A stretch of DNA of 64,000 bases from Doryteuthis pealeii (taxonomy: Eukaryota; Mollusca; Cephalopoda; Myopsida; Loliginidae): contig CM042151.1 in assembly GCA_023376005.1 (NCBI GenBank), positions 82,183,492-82,247,491 of the forward strand, given 5' to 3'. Under the pieces are notes generated by a model. The model was not told the origin of the DNA. It worked only from the letters and a program-made list of their open reading frames with translations, and ran no database searches. A program made the translations under genes and the position numbers. Below are positions 18,871 to 28,970 of this stretch, one piece after another. Position 1 is the stretch's first letter. Each line of letters starts with the position of its first letter.

Positions 18871-20150
18871 GGGGCTCTTCACACAAATGCGTCCTTGCGT
18901 CCTGCCCTAAAATTTGCCAGGCGGTGCCTGCTGAAAAAGCAACCCATGCTACGATTGATGTCCCTAGCTGTTTGAAGGCGTTTTTATTTTTAATATTATT
19001 TAGCGGTTTTTTTTTTTAGTTAGGGTTTAAGGTTAGTGATAGAGTTTTTAATTTTCGAAACTCGGTCATATCTTCTTATTATAATGGAGATTGTGTGTTT
19101 TTCTGTCTGTAACCGAAACTATATTCCTACTCAAGTCACAATTCTCTTAGTTATTGACATCACATTCTCCATAATTTTATTTTTATCTAAACCTCAATTA
19201 TTAATAAAATTGTCTTACATTATTAATACTGTTAACTATGTCTATATACTGACAACATGCAATTGTATTTATATATACAACAAAATAGCGGTTTACAGTG
19301 TGAATAGGAAGGCTAATTTGCATATTAATATTAAAAAATCGAATTTAATAAATATGTGCTTAGTATTATTGATTTCTAACTGTTTGGTTTTATTTTAATG
19401 AATATAAGCAAAAATCTCTTCAATAAATCTTAAATGAAATCCATTAACAAGATAAAATAACTGTCATTTTATTCTTTACTTCCTCTTATAACTAAATGCT
19501 TAAATTAGAAAAAATAACAATGAAAGACGAGAGTGATGGAAGAGTAAGTTTCAGTTGTTCCATTTGTTATTATACTCCCTCTGTTTCAAATCTTTTATTA
19601 TACTCCCTCTGTTTCAAATCTTTTTATCTGCATTGTTATTTAGTTTTATTAGTCTTTCTAATTTAATATAATATTTTATTACATTAAAACTTGAATACTT
19701 GCACCCGGAGGGTGCATATATTTGCTAGTTTATTTAAGAAAATACGCGACAGTCGTTTGGTTTAATAATATTTTTTATTTTCAGAACTCGGCCGTATTTA
19801 TTTAAAAATATGTGGCGGTTGATTTGAATTAGAATAAAATGAAAATGCCGAAAAATTTTTTTAAAGGGGTGGGGGGTGAATATTTACATTTACTTGTTGA
19901 TAAAAAGCCTGGGTGGTGGCTTATTTTTATCTTCTTCAAACCACTAATAAAAAGTAATTAATCGGTAAAAACACCTTCAAACCATTAAAAAATATTTTAA
20001 AGACGATGAGGCTTAAAATATTTAGATTTACTTATCGAGAAAAAATTGGAGGAAAAATGCCTTAAGCGCGGGTTGTTTTTTGTGCAAACACCGCTTAGCG
20101 TTTTTTAGGACAGGAAACCAGGACGCATTTATGCGAAGAGCTCCAAATTA
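18871..20150. mobile_element. Foldback/MITE element carrying a nested Helitron-like copy
   Basis: Inverted ends: 'aaatgcgtccttgcgtcctg' near 18887, and its reverse-complement relative ('aggacgcatttatgcg') near 20125. Both are followed inward by the tgcctg/caccgc and 'gaaggcgttttta'-type blocks. The same ends define the element at 33570-34130, and half-copies lie at 41330-41480 and 52980-53230. 19071-19728 is inserted inside it. No transposase. Confidence 0.6.
19071..19728 (+). mobile_element. Helitron-like element 4 (nested)
   Basis: Starts TCTTATTATAATGG at about 19074 and ends with the perfect hairpin GCACCC-GGA-GGGTGC, 'atatatttg' and CTAG at 19725-19728. Contains the longest version of the shared frame (19036-19398, 120 codons, opening outside the element). 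A segment at about 19575-19620 is duplicated ('tatactccctctgtttcaaa' twice). Confidence 0.75.
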
Positions 20151-21890
20151 TTAATATACAAAAGTGGTTAAGAACGTTCACATTAACAGTCATTATGGAA
20201 AGCAAATGAAATTTACCCCCCCCCCTCACCTCAAAAATATTTTGAATCACTTTCTAAAAGTTTTCAGACTATAAAATGCTTTTGGAAATAAATTATGACC
20301 CATTCAACGTTTTTTTTTTTAATTTAAAAAAGAACGTTACATTTATGGAATTAAATGAAGTTTCATTTTTTAGATGATAAGACAGAAAAAGAAAAATGAT
20401 AAAATCCAGCATTTTGACATGGAAGTAAATAATATTAGAGTTTATTTTGTTATTAATTACATATTTTAATATTTGATTTATGTTACTTACAGCATAATGA
20501 TTTTTTAACTAAAATCTATCTCATCCGTGTATTAACCAGAGTCAAAATAGCATCCGGATTCTAATCATTTAAGTGTTGTAAATTACGAAATGATGAATTT
20601 TATGAAATAATTCAATTCAGTTAAGAAAAGATTTCTAAAAATTTAACTCGGTCTCTATTTGTAGAGTCGGGAAATTTCATTCAAATTCCTTCCAAAAATA
20701 GAAATAGAACTTTTATGATATCAAGTAATTCATCCCAAATTAACAAACGGTAGAACAAGTACTTTACAAAATGGATAAAATCGTGTAGAAATTAAATTAA
20801 CAAGGGCATCATAATTATAACATGTGATATTTCAACCGTCAATCGCTAAACGAACTTCTATATAAAATACATTGTAGAACTGGAAATTAAAACTAAAATT
20901 AAACTCTGAATTACTAAAATTACATCCTACATTCTTAATATAACAAGAAAAATGAAAAAATAAATTAAACTCTAGATTAACTTACATTCGTACAAAATAA
21001 AAAACGTCCAATAAATGCGAAGGATAAATTACATAGAACTCACATTTTTCTGAACTCTCAGCTGATGGTAATTTTCAGAGAATGAATCAATTTGATATAA
21101 TTCCGAAATATATGGTAGTAGAATAAAATACAGAATATTATATTGACTAAATATTAGGTGGAGTAAGATACTTTCGAATGGACTTTCTCATCTCTTTCCA
21201 ATATATTATTCAAGTCTAACGTTTATTATTTTTGATAAAACTTACAAAGAAAAAAGAAAAGAAAATAAGATTTCACTATAAGGCAAGAAAAGTTAAAAAT
21301 CTGGTAAACTAGGGTGTGTGAGTTCGTTCCTTACTCGCACTTTTTGTAGAATTCAAAAATGGAAAACATTCAGAAGATTTAAGATCCTCGATAGACACGA
21401 TGTGTGGAATATTTCATGAGGTTAAAAAATATTTGAGATGTTCTCCAAGACAAATATCATGATTGGCATGTCAAAAAGAAACGATTTTTTTAAAACATAA
21501 AGACACCAGTAAAAATATTAAAATACTATGGGAGCCCATAGCATTTAAAATTCTATATAGCAAAGTTCCGCTGCGTAACAAAAAAACGAAAGATAAAGTA
21601 AAGTAAAGTAACAACACAAGTACATGTGCAATGAAACAGTTTTTGCTCTGCCCAGACTGAAAATTAGTGTATTTTGAAATAAAAATGGAAAAACTTATTT
21701 TAATCCTTAACATTGTAAGTCTTCCAATAACGAAATAGAATGTTCGTTAATGTTTTAAAAAATATGAAATTCGTTCAGTTTCGCTAATAAGTTATAAGTT
21801 GTATTAAATGTATATTCATCCGAATTTTCATTGTGATCTTGAATATTTTGAAATACACTTTCCAAGTTTTCATGGGAATCTTTAATCCCT
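20151..21890. repeat. Intergenic unit R3, right part
   Basis: Contains 'catcccaaattaacaaacgg', 'aaccgtcaatcgctaaacg', 'tagaactcacatttttctg' and the tRNA-T-arm-like hairpin near 21310-21345. Matches 31450-32600 and 40030-40870. No credible gene; the frame at 21471-21713 is not conserved. Confidence 0.6.
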
Positions 21891-22176
21891 AACACAGATA
21901 TAGATCTATATAGCCCCACTGTGTTTCGCACTGGGATGCAATACTAATTTTACTAAGCTTAACTTAGATGTGGCACAAGGCCAGAAGTAAAAGGTGGCCA
22001 ATGAGAATTGAACTTACTAACACAAACACACGCACACACATATATATATATAGTGTACCCCCCCCCCATATTTCGCGCGGGGATGGAATACTAATTTTAC
22101 TAAGCTAAACTTAGATGTGACAGAAGGCTAAAATTATGGGGGTGGCAAATGAGAAGTGAACTAATTGACAAATATA
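21891..22176. repeat. Two SINE fragments with 'gcacaaggccag'-type core
   Basis: 21915-22020 and 22060-22170 are near-repeats ('gatg.aatactaattttacta', 'taacttagatgtg', 'aatgagaa.tgaact'). Relatives lie at 29410-29480, 33410-33510, 34440-34620 and 53520-53650. The core resembles a common cephalopod SINE motif (recollection, not a database result). Confidence 0.5.
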
Positions 22177-22362
22177 TCTTATTATAATGGAGATTGTGTG
22201 TTTTTATGTCTGCAGCCGAAACTATATCACAACTCAAGTCACAATTCCATTAGTTATTTTCGTCACATTCTCCATGATTTTATTTTTATTTAATCCTCAA
22301 TAAATAATATTTTTGTACATTATTGATACTGTTGACCATATCTACATACTAATAAAATGCCA

Positions 22363-22406
<44 letters not shown>

Positions 22407-22828
22407 GCTGTTTACAGTTTGAACGGGAAGGCTAATTTGCATACTGATATTAGTTTTTTTTTTTATTAAAGATGGGATTTGTATTATTGATTTTCTAATT
22501 ACTTGGTTTTATCTTAATGAATATGAGCAAAAATCTCGGGGACAAATCTCAAATGAAATCCATTAACAAGAAGAAATAACTTAACTTTATTCTTTACTTC
22601 ATATTTTAACTAAATAATTAAACTAGAAAATTTAGCAATGAAAGACGAAAGTGATAGAAGGAGTAAATTGCAGTTGTTCCATTTTTTCGATTACCCCCCT
22701 CTCTGTTTCAAATCTTTTTATCTGCATTCTTATTTAGGTTCATTAGTCTTTCTAATTCAATATTGTCTTTCATTACATTAAAATTCAAATAATTGCACAC
22801 GGAGGTTGCATATATATATATATATATA
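22177..22828 (+). mobile_element. Helitron-like element 5, decayed 3' end
   Basis: 5' TCTTATTATAATGG at 22177 is preceded by A. Homologous throughout to the other copies. An internal (TA)n expansion lies at 22365-22400. The terminal hairpin is degraded ('cacggaggttgcata') and CTAG is replaced by a TA run. Confidence 0.7.
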
Positions 22829-22829
22829 A

Positions 22830-23110
22830 GATTTTTGGATGTTTGTTTTTTTAGAAGCATTGTTGAATAAATTATTATTTATATTTTGCTTGAAGGCAAT
22901 TACAATGTATGTATCGCATAAAATTCGATAATTATAGAAAATAATCTTGACAAGTGAATCCCGGCAAAGGATGGCTCGCCATGCAGAACACCGTACAGAC
23001 TGTTTCGACTTTATTAAGTCTCATCAGCCATGTATACTAACGACTTCCCTCCGACAGGAATCGAAACCGGGACCTCAGCATATAGTAAATAAAGTAAATG
23101 TAACGAGGGT
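22830..23110 (-). mobile_element. tRNA-derived SINE-like element with hammerhead
   Basis: Minus-strand order: B-box-like GGTTTCGATTCCTG (23055-23068), about 22-nt spacer, hammerhead (22988-23033), then a tail of about 150 nt ('gagccatcctttgccggg', 'attcacttgtcaag', 'gcttctaaaaaaacaaacat') running to a (TA)n tract at about 22805-22830. No A box could be identified, so the head is probably truncated or diverged. Confidence 0.6.
22988..23033 (-). ncRNA. Hammerhead ribozyme, core intact
   Basis: Minus strand: stem I ACAUGG; CUGAUGA; stem II GACUU-AAUA-AAGUC (five pairs); GAAA; stem III ACAG-U-CUGU, sharing the last A of GAAA; A at position 17; CGGUGU, which pairs with ACAUGG except for one G/G mismatch and one G-U. 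All core residues are present. Activity is not shown. Confidence 0.78.
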
Positions 23111-23159
23111 GTTGTTCATTTACCTGTATTTTTTGTCATTGTTTTCTCAATATGTCGGA

Positions 23160-24858
23160 TGAAATATCCCTTCTTCAGATGACTTTGAAGCCCAATATTT
23201 TAGGCAAACTATAAATGCTTAGATTTTCTTTACTTTAAAAGAATTTACGTTAATAGTGAAAGAAAGGAAAAGAAAACGTTTGAAGTAAATTTTAAGGTAA
23301 ATGACTTTTCAAGCGAGTTTTATTAAAAGAGAAAAAATTAAAATCACATAAAACAAAGTAAAAAAAAAGAATACAAAGAATACATTTTAAAGGAAAAAAT
23401 AAAAATCATGGAAAAAAATTTCAATAAAAAAAGGAAATATGACGAAAATAATTAAACCTCGTAGGCAAGTAAAATTACGTTTGAGATATTTCCTTGAAAT
23501 TAAAATTTCATTTCAATCGGATTTTTTAAAAGTCCAAAGATTCCTTGTTCATTCAATGAAAATTAGAGTCAAAAGAATATATTAAAAAGGTAAAATAAAA
23601 ATAATAAGTTGGTGAAGGATACAAAAAATGATTGTTGAAAAAAAGAAATAAAGAAAGTATTTACAAAATAAATTAATTAGTTTTGCTAAAAAGGCATTTG
23701 AGAAGTATCGAACTAAACCGGTAATCAAGAAATAAAGAAAATATATTTTTCAAATTAAAATTTTGCTTTAGAAGAGCCTGTGAGAAGTATCGAACTATAA
23801 TACAAAAATATTTTTTCTTTAGATTTTCCTAATAACAAATAGGAATATATAAGTTTCCGATTATCCGGATAAATCTTCATTTCCATAAACTGGTAATGTC
23901 ACTGGTCTCTCAAGCCTTGCATATTTTTTCATCAATGAGACTTGTAGTCATTGAATAGTTTTGGTCGTTTGTTTTATATTTAAGTGATGTTTTCCCATTA
24001 GTTTCTTATTTGGATTATTCGGTCTGTTCCAGTGGAAATACTTCCATGATTCAAGACGAACATATCTTTATATTGCTAAAAAATTTATGATTGATCCATG
24101 GAATTTACTCATATACATGATCTCCAATTAGAATGTTTGTTTCTACTCCCTTTGGGAAACGTTATTCATTCCGTGTCAATAAACTTGTAAAGTGTTGATC
24201 ATGAGTATTTTGTACGGAACAGATTTGTATTTGTGAGTTGACGTATTGATGTAGATTTTGTTTCTCGTAAAACTCTGTTGTATTCAATTTCGAGTATTCA
24301 TATACTGAATGGTAAATATTAAGACTAAATTGAAAATGAAATTAATTACTTTTTATTTCCCGATTTTCTATTAAGAACTATTGTCATTTATCCATGATTC
24401 CGATTGTTAGGTCTAGTCTTTTATTCGTATTTGTCAGTAGCCTTGTATATTATTCATGAATTCGACTTGGATTCATTGAGAGATTGTGTTGGCTTGTTCT
24501 ATATTGAAATGATGTTCCATCATTTATTCATATATTTTGTGTTATTCGATCTGTATCAGGGGAAATAATTCCATAATTCCATATCTTCAGTTAGTAAAAA
24601 TCCTGATGTTTCTTCGATCTGTGGAAAAAGCTCCAAGAAATTATCTCCAATTGGAATGTTGTTTCAAATCCCGAAGAAACATTTGAGAAATTTCTTCGTT
24701 CTGTCCATAAACTGGTGAAGTGTTGGTCGTTAGTATTTTCTAAGAGAGAGACGTTTTGTATTTGTGAATTAACATCTGCATTTGTGATTGTTTATCTATT
24801 ATTTTGTTCTGATAAACTATCTTCAAATGTCTTTGATTTCTGGTATTCGTAAGTATTT
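23160..24858 (-). pseudogene. Decayed tail and 3' flank of zinc-finger copy B
   Basis: 24100-24858 is homologous on the minus strand to the C-terminal domain (NTNDQH..TSL, ETN and ISPDTDRI-like segments) with several frame breaks. 23840-24350 resembles the decayed tails at 47870-48090 and 55130-55500 ('ttccgattatccggataaat'). 23250-23700 is the common 3' flank. Not expected to be translated. Confidence 0.55.
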
Positions 24859-25725
24859 CTAGAGAGAAACATTTTGCTTTTGTGAGTTGGCATTTGAGTT
24901 CATGATTGTTGATTTATTTTTTGTTTCTCTATACGTATTTGTCAGTGGACTCTCGAGCCTTTTATTTTCTTCAATTCGACTTATATTCATTGAGAGATTT
25001 TGTTGGCTTGTTCTATATTGAAGTGATATTTCATCAATCATTTCTATTGGTTTTGAAAAACCTGATGTTTCTTCGATCAATGGAAATAGATCCAATAAAT
25101 TATGAATTGCAATATTTGTTTCTAATTCCGAAGGAATATTTGAGAAACTTTCTTCATTCTGTGTCCATAAACTGGTGAGGTGTTGGTCGTTAGTGTTTTC
25201 TAAGAGAGAGACATTTTGTATTTGTGAGTTAACATCTGTCTTTATGATTGTTGATCTAGCGTTTGATTCTGATAAACAATATTCAAATGTATTTGATTTC
25301 TGATATTCGTAAGTATTTTTCAAGGGAGAATCATTTTGCATTTGTGAGTTAACATCTGAGTTCATGATTGTTGATATATTGTTTGTTTCTGGTAATGATT
25401 CTTCTAATGTATTCGATTGCTGAAATACAGGCGTTACAATACTTTCGCTTCTTTCCTTGCATATATTCTGCCTCTCTCCTGTATGTTTGCGTTTATGATA
25501 TTTTAAAGAGTAAGAATTTCTAAAGGCTTTGTGGCATATGTCACATTTGAATGGCATCTCTCCTGTATGTATGCGTTGATGACTTATCAAATTGTATTTC
25601 TGATTAAAATATTTGTCACATTTCTCACATGAATATGGTTTCTCTCCCGTATGTGTGCGTTGATGATCTTTTAAATACCGAGCCTGTGTGAAGTCTTTGA
25701 TGCCATCACTTTGTTGCATTATCAC
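24859..25725 (-). pseudogene. Zinc-finger copy B, last fingers and in-frame C-terminal domain
   Basis: 288 codons: half a finger (DFTQARYLKDHQRTH), two intact fingers (YSCEKCDKYFNQ and FKCDICHKAFRN types), the junction ERQNICKERSES, then the 40-residue repeats and AIHNLLDLFPLIEE. This copy shows that fingers and tail form one reading frame in the ancestral gene. It is separated from the upstream part by a 1-nt deletion plus a small insertion near 25712-25730. It stops at 24859, where a deletion in the VSLLEN motif creates TAG. Confidence 0.65.
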
Positions 25726-26290
25726 ATTTGAAGGGTCTCTCTCCTGTATGTGTGCGTTGATGACTTATCAAATTGTATTTCTCTAAGAGATTTTGCTTTT
25801 GTGAGTTGACATCTGAGTTCATGATTGTAGATTTATTTTTTGTTTCTGATGAACATTCTTCTAATGTATTCGATTGCTGAAATACAGGCGTTACAACAAA
25901 ACTTTCGCTTCTTTCCTTGCATATATTCTGCCTCTCTCCTGTATGTTTCCGTTTATGATATGTTAATGAGGAAGAATGTCTAAAGGCTTTGTGGCATATG
26001 TCACATTTGAATTGCTTCTCTCCTGTATGTATCCGTTGATGACACATCAAATTGTATTTCTTAGGAAATTTTTTGTCACATTTCTCACATGAATATTGTT
26101 TCTCTCCCGTATGTGTGAGTTGATGATATTTCAAATGGTCAGCCCGTATAAAATCGTTGTTGCATTTTTCACATTTAAATGGTCTCTCTCCTGTATGTGT
26201 GCGTTGATGAGTTATCAAATTGCATTTCTTAGAGAAATTTTTGTCACATATCTCACATGAATATGGTTTCTCTCCGGTATGTGTGCGTTG
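25706..26290 (-). pseudogene. Zinc-finger copy B, middle part (rearranged)
   Basis: The frame holds four complete fingers (CEICDKNFSKK, CEKCNNDFIRA, CEKCDKKFPKK, CDICHKAFRHS types). It then enters the start of the tail (QNICKERSES through MNSDVNSQKQN) and jumps back into a finger (LLEKYNLISHQRTH). Tail sequence inside the array points to unequal recombination between copies. The frame is open from about 26290, upstream of the first usable start codon. Confidence 0.65.
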
Positions 26291-26606
26291 GTTGATCTTT
26301 TAAAATATCAGCCCGTGTAAAGCTTTTGTTGCATTCATCACACTTGAATGATCTCTCTCCTGTATGTGTCTGTTTATGAGTTATCAAATTGCTTTTTTGA
26401 GAAAAACTTTTGTCACATATCTTAGATATAAATGGTCTCTCTCCCGTATGTGTACGTTGATGACGTATTACATTGGATTTCCAAGCAAAACTTTTGTCAC
26501 ATATCTTACATGTAAATGGCTTCTCTTCTCTATGTTTGCGCATATGTTCTCTTAAATCTGATTCAATTGCAAAAACTCTCCCACATATAGAGCATTGAAC
26601 TGCCAT
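26253..26606 (-). pseudogene. Zinc-finger copy B, N-terminal part
   Basis: Starts MAVQCSICGRVF at 26606, matching the starts of A, C and D. Fingers 1 and 2 are intact. Finger 3 has Ser for the first Cys (FISKIC). Finger 4 (CDECNKSFTRADILKD) runs into a 1-nt insertion at about 26290-26292 (gttggttgatc against gttgatgatc elsewhere), ending at a stop after 117 codons. Restoring that base would read into the next block, so the three pieces are one broken gene. Confidence 0.7.
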
Positions 26607-26609
26607 ATT

Positions 26610-27227
26610 TTCTATATGTTATCCAATGTGAACTTTTAAGATTCCTTTAAAAAAGATTTACTCACATTAATCGACTTTCAACACCTGTCAGGTGTGTATA
26701 TTCAATCTTTTAATGACGAAATTCCGGATTTGTGAATATGTTCAGTAAATCTAAACCAGCGATGTATTATAAGATTTCTCCTCAATTCTTTTCCGTAATA
26801 ATTCCGTTTTTAACATCCAACACAATGCCATGCGTCTGGCAATTCAATCTATCCGTATGCCAAATACACCGTGAAAGGTAAATCGGTAAATTCTTTTCCA
26901 AGATGTAACATACAGGATCCTTTATAGTGAAGCAACACGTGCAATAAATCTGCAATAAAAAAAACAATGAAATTAAAAGATAGACAAATACATTATTTCA
27001 AATTATCCGTGAAAACCATAAAGATTAATGTTCCAAAAACGAACTTTCTTTATTAATTTAGAATGATATGAGACCCTAGTTGTAATGCATATTAGCTAAC
27101 CCTAAATCCACACTTTTGTGACCACTACTGTGTTAGCTCTTAAACAAAGGATACACGCCCTTTCTCTTAAGATGACCATGGAATAAAACTCGTTGTATAC
27201 CCAAATCCCTTTTCCTTCTTTCATAAT
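26610..27227 (-). other. Conserved upstream block and 5' flank of copy B
   Basis: 26690-26960 is the candidate 5' exon block (see copy A) with donor-like GACAGGTGT. 27000-27220 is the shared 5' flank. The 61-codon frame at 26782-26967 partly matches the copy A frame but is shorter. Confidence 0.45.
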
Positions 27228-27456
27228 TATTGTGGGGTTTTAAGGGGTCAAATAAGAACAAAACGACGGGTAACAAATGTAGGAAAATGTATTAACAAAA
27301 GAGTAGACAATTACGGTACAGAGAAGTGGGAATTACGTCCGACAATAGAGTTATGAGCTGACTCGTATTGGCTTACTCCCAAGTCATAATTGTCCCGGTT
27401 ACTTATAGTAACCGTCGGCGCATTCCATTAGTCTATAGGGTATATCACCTATAACA
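27228..27456. mobile_element. Small LTR-like insertion (~229 bp)
   Basis: Interrupts the 5' flank shared with copies A and D: 'cataat' before and 'ataatggaatacc' after, against 'ttataatggaatacc' in copy A. ATAAT (27223-27227 and 27457-27461) is a likely 5-bp target duplication. The ends are TATTGTGGGG and CTATAACA, near LTR-type TG...CA. A solo LTR is likelier than a MITE, but the exact boundaries are ambiguous. Confidence 0.55.
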
Positions 27457-27529
27457 ATAATGGAATACCAAACCTCAAACTAGTGCACTGTGACATATAT
27501 TATAATTTGGCACAATAATGCGAGATAAA

Positions 27530-27530
27530 A

Positions 27531-27579
<49 letters not shown>
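27530..27579. repeat. (TA)n microsatellite
   Basis: Long perfect TA run between the copy B 5' flank and the gypsy RT fragment. Confidence 0.95.
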
Positions 27580-27580
<1 letters not shown>

Positions 27581-27870
27581 CCGTTTTGAAGCTCCCACTT
27601 TGACAGACTAATATTGTGAGATCAAAGGATAGTCTTCCTCACATCAATGCAACTGATTACGGTACTAGAATATGTACTTTATGATTTGAAGGGTGCTAAA
27701 GTTTTCACCAAAGCAGACTTATTAGGTTACTGGCACTTGAAGATTAACGAGGTTTCCAGTAACCTTACAAGATTCCAACCCGTCTTTGAGAATTTCCGCT
27801 GGTGGTCGTTACCTTTTGGATTAAATTCTTTAGTTTATGAGATATTCCAGAAATGAATGCTGAAACATTT
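27580..27870 (+). pseudogene. Ty3/gypsy reverse transcriptase fragment
   Basis: The frame at 27647-27856 contains VLYDLKGAKVFTKADLLGYW, HLKINE, RFQPVFENFRWW and LPFGLNS, then EIFQK. These match the gypsy RT palm region (the D of KADL is a catalytic Asp; LPFGL is typical). The YxDD box, RNase H, integrase and LTRs are missing. A dead fragment of about 70 residues. Confidence 0.8.
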
Positions 27871-27889
27871 CCAATATATATTATTGTTG

Positions 27890-28290
27890 TTGGCATCCAT
27901 CCTTCCGTCTACTAAAGACGATGGCGTAGTGTCCACTTTTTTTCTGTAGCTGCGTGAGTAGCTGAACAGTCCGATTCTTGAATGGCATTATCAAGTGCAG
28001 TTACTGCAAGCCAACAATGGCGCCATCTGGAGTTGCTCTTTTTCACTCCTTGTTTGAAAAGGTGTCGTTTGGTCGCACGGTAGTCTGCAAAAGCCTCCCA
28101 TGTGTTAGTGCCAATGTGGCATGTCTTTATTTTCCTTTTGCAGGCAACTTTAAAGTGCAGGTGTGGTCTCCTGTTGGTCGGGTATCGTCTATCAGTTCAT
28201 CGTGCAGTAGGTTTTTGGGGATGCGGCCTTTGTCCATCCCCCTGGCGTGACCAAGCCAACTTAGGTGTCTCTATCGCAGATGATGGCGCG
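27890..28290 (-). pseudogene. LINE reverse transcriptase C-terminal fragment
   Basis: The minus-strand frame reads HLSWLGHARGMDKGRIPKNL, then LHDEL, a post-RT segment related to 8074-8316 but of a different subfamily, followed by a damaged region ending in CQ-type residues. There are stops within about 60 codons. No promoter or 5' part. Confidence 0.6.
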
Positions 28291-28482
28291 CGTGCCGTTC
28301 ATGTTCCTATATGTTTCCTCCCTCTTTTTGTCAATCTAAAATTACGTTTTGCGGGGATTCTTGAAATAGGATTAATCTGTTAAATGATAAAATTCACTAT
28401 TTCTCTGAATGTTTGAGATGAGGCTTGAAGATTAGTATTATCTGCGTTATTCGGACTATTGTCCCCATCTTCATTGTTATTT

Positions 28483-28525
28483 GTACAACGTTTCGGCCGA
28501 TATACCCTCCGGCCTTCTTCAGGTA
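28483..28525 (-). ncRNA. Hammerhead-like motif, left arm
   Basis: Minus strand: UAC, CUGAAGA, an extra A, stem II GGCCG...CGGCC, GAAA, palindromic ACGU, U, GUA. Stem I is only three pairs (UAC/GUA) before an internal loop, and the extra A next to stem II is non-canonical. It resembles minimal hammerheads but is weaker than the other candidates. Confidence 0.45.
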
Positions 28526-28863
28526 TTTCTTGTCGGACTCGGGAACCTTCTCGGACTCAGGAACCTTCTTTTCGAACTCGGGAACTTTCTTGTCGTAATC
28601 GGGAGCCATCACGGAACTTTGAACCTAACCCTTTATTTAGTCCACGGGGGTACCCTGTACTCATTCCGCTAACCATAGCTGGGGTAGGAGTTGTGTTACT
28701 TATTTTTCTAACTGCTTTCCCTCAGGATTGACCTCGGGTTCCAGAGATAACTGTCACTTAGAACTGCCTTAACCTAACTGCCTTATCCACTCGGCCATGT
28801 GTCCAATTGGACAATTGAGTGTGAATTTTGGGAACTTATAAGGTTCCCGAGTCCGAGAAGAAA

Positions 28864-28905
28864 TACCTGAAGAAGGCCGGAGGGTATATCGGCCGAAACG
28901 TTGTA
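28864..28905 (+). ncRNA. Hammerhead-like motif, right arm
   Basis: Plus-strand mirror of 28483-28525 with identical core (CUGAAGA, GGCCG/CGGCC, GAAACGU). Same caveats. Confidence 0.45.
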
Positions 28906-28970
28906 CAAATAACAATGAAGATGGGGACAATAGTCCGAATAACGCAGATAAAATTCACATTCTCTATAAT

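Larger units (their letters stand above)
28425..28970. mobile_element. Inverted-repeat element with tRNA-like head and hammerhead-like motifs
   Basis: Left arm 28438-28535 and right arm 28843-28950 are near-perfect inverted copies ('ttattcggactattgtcccc', 'acaacgtttcggccgatat'). Between them, minus strand at 28715-28800, is a tRNA-Leu/Ser-like head (ATGGCCGAGTGGATAAGG, A box; AGGTCAATCCTG, B-box-like). A short tandem motif (about 'cgggaaccttctcggactc') occurs at 28535-28610. A miniature copy lacking the loop is at 35788-35936. Confidence 0.65.
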
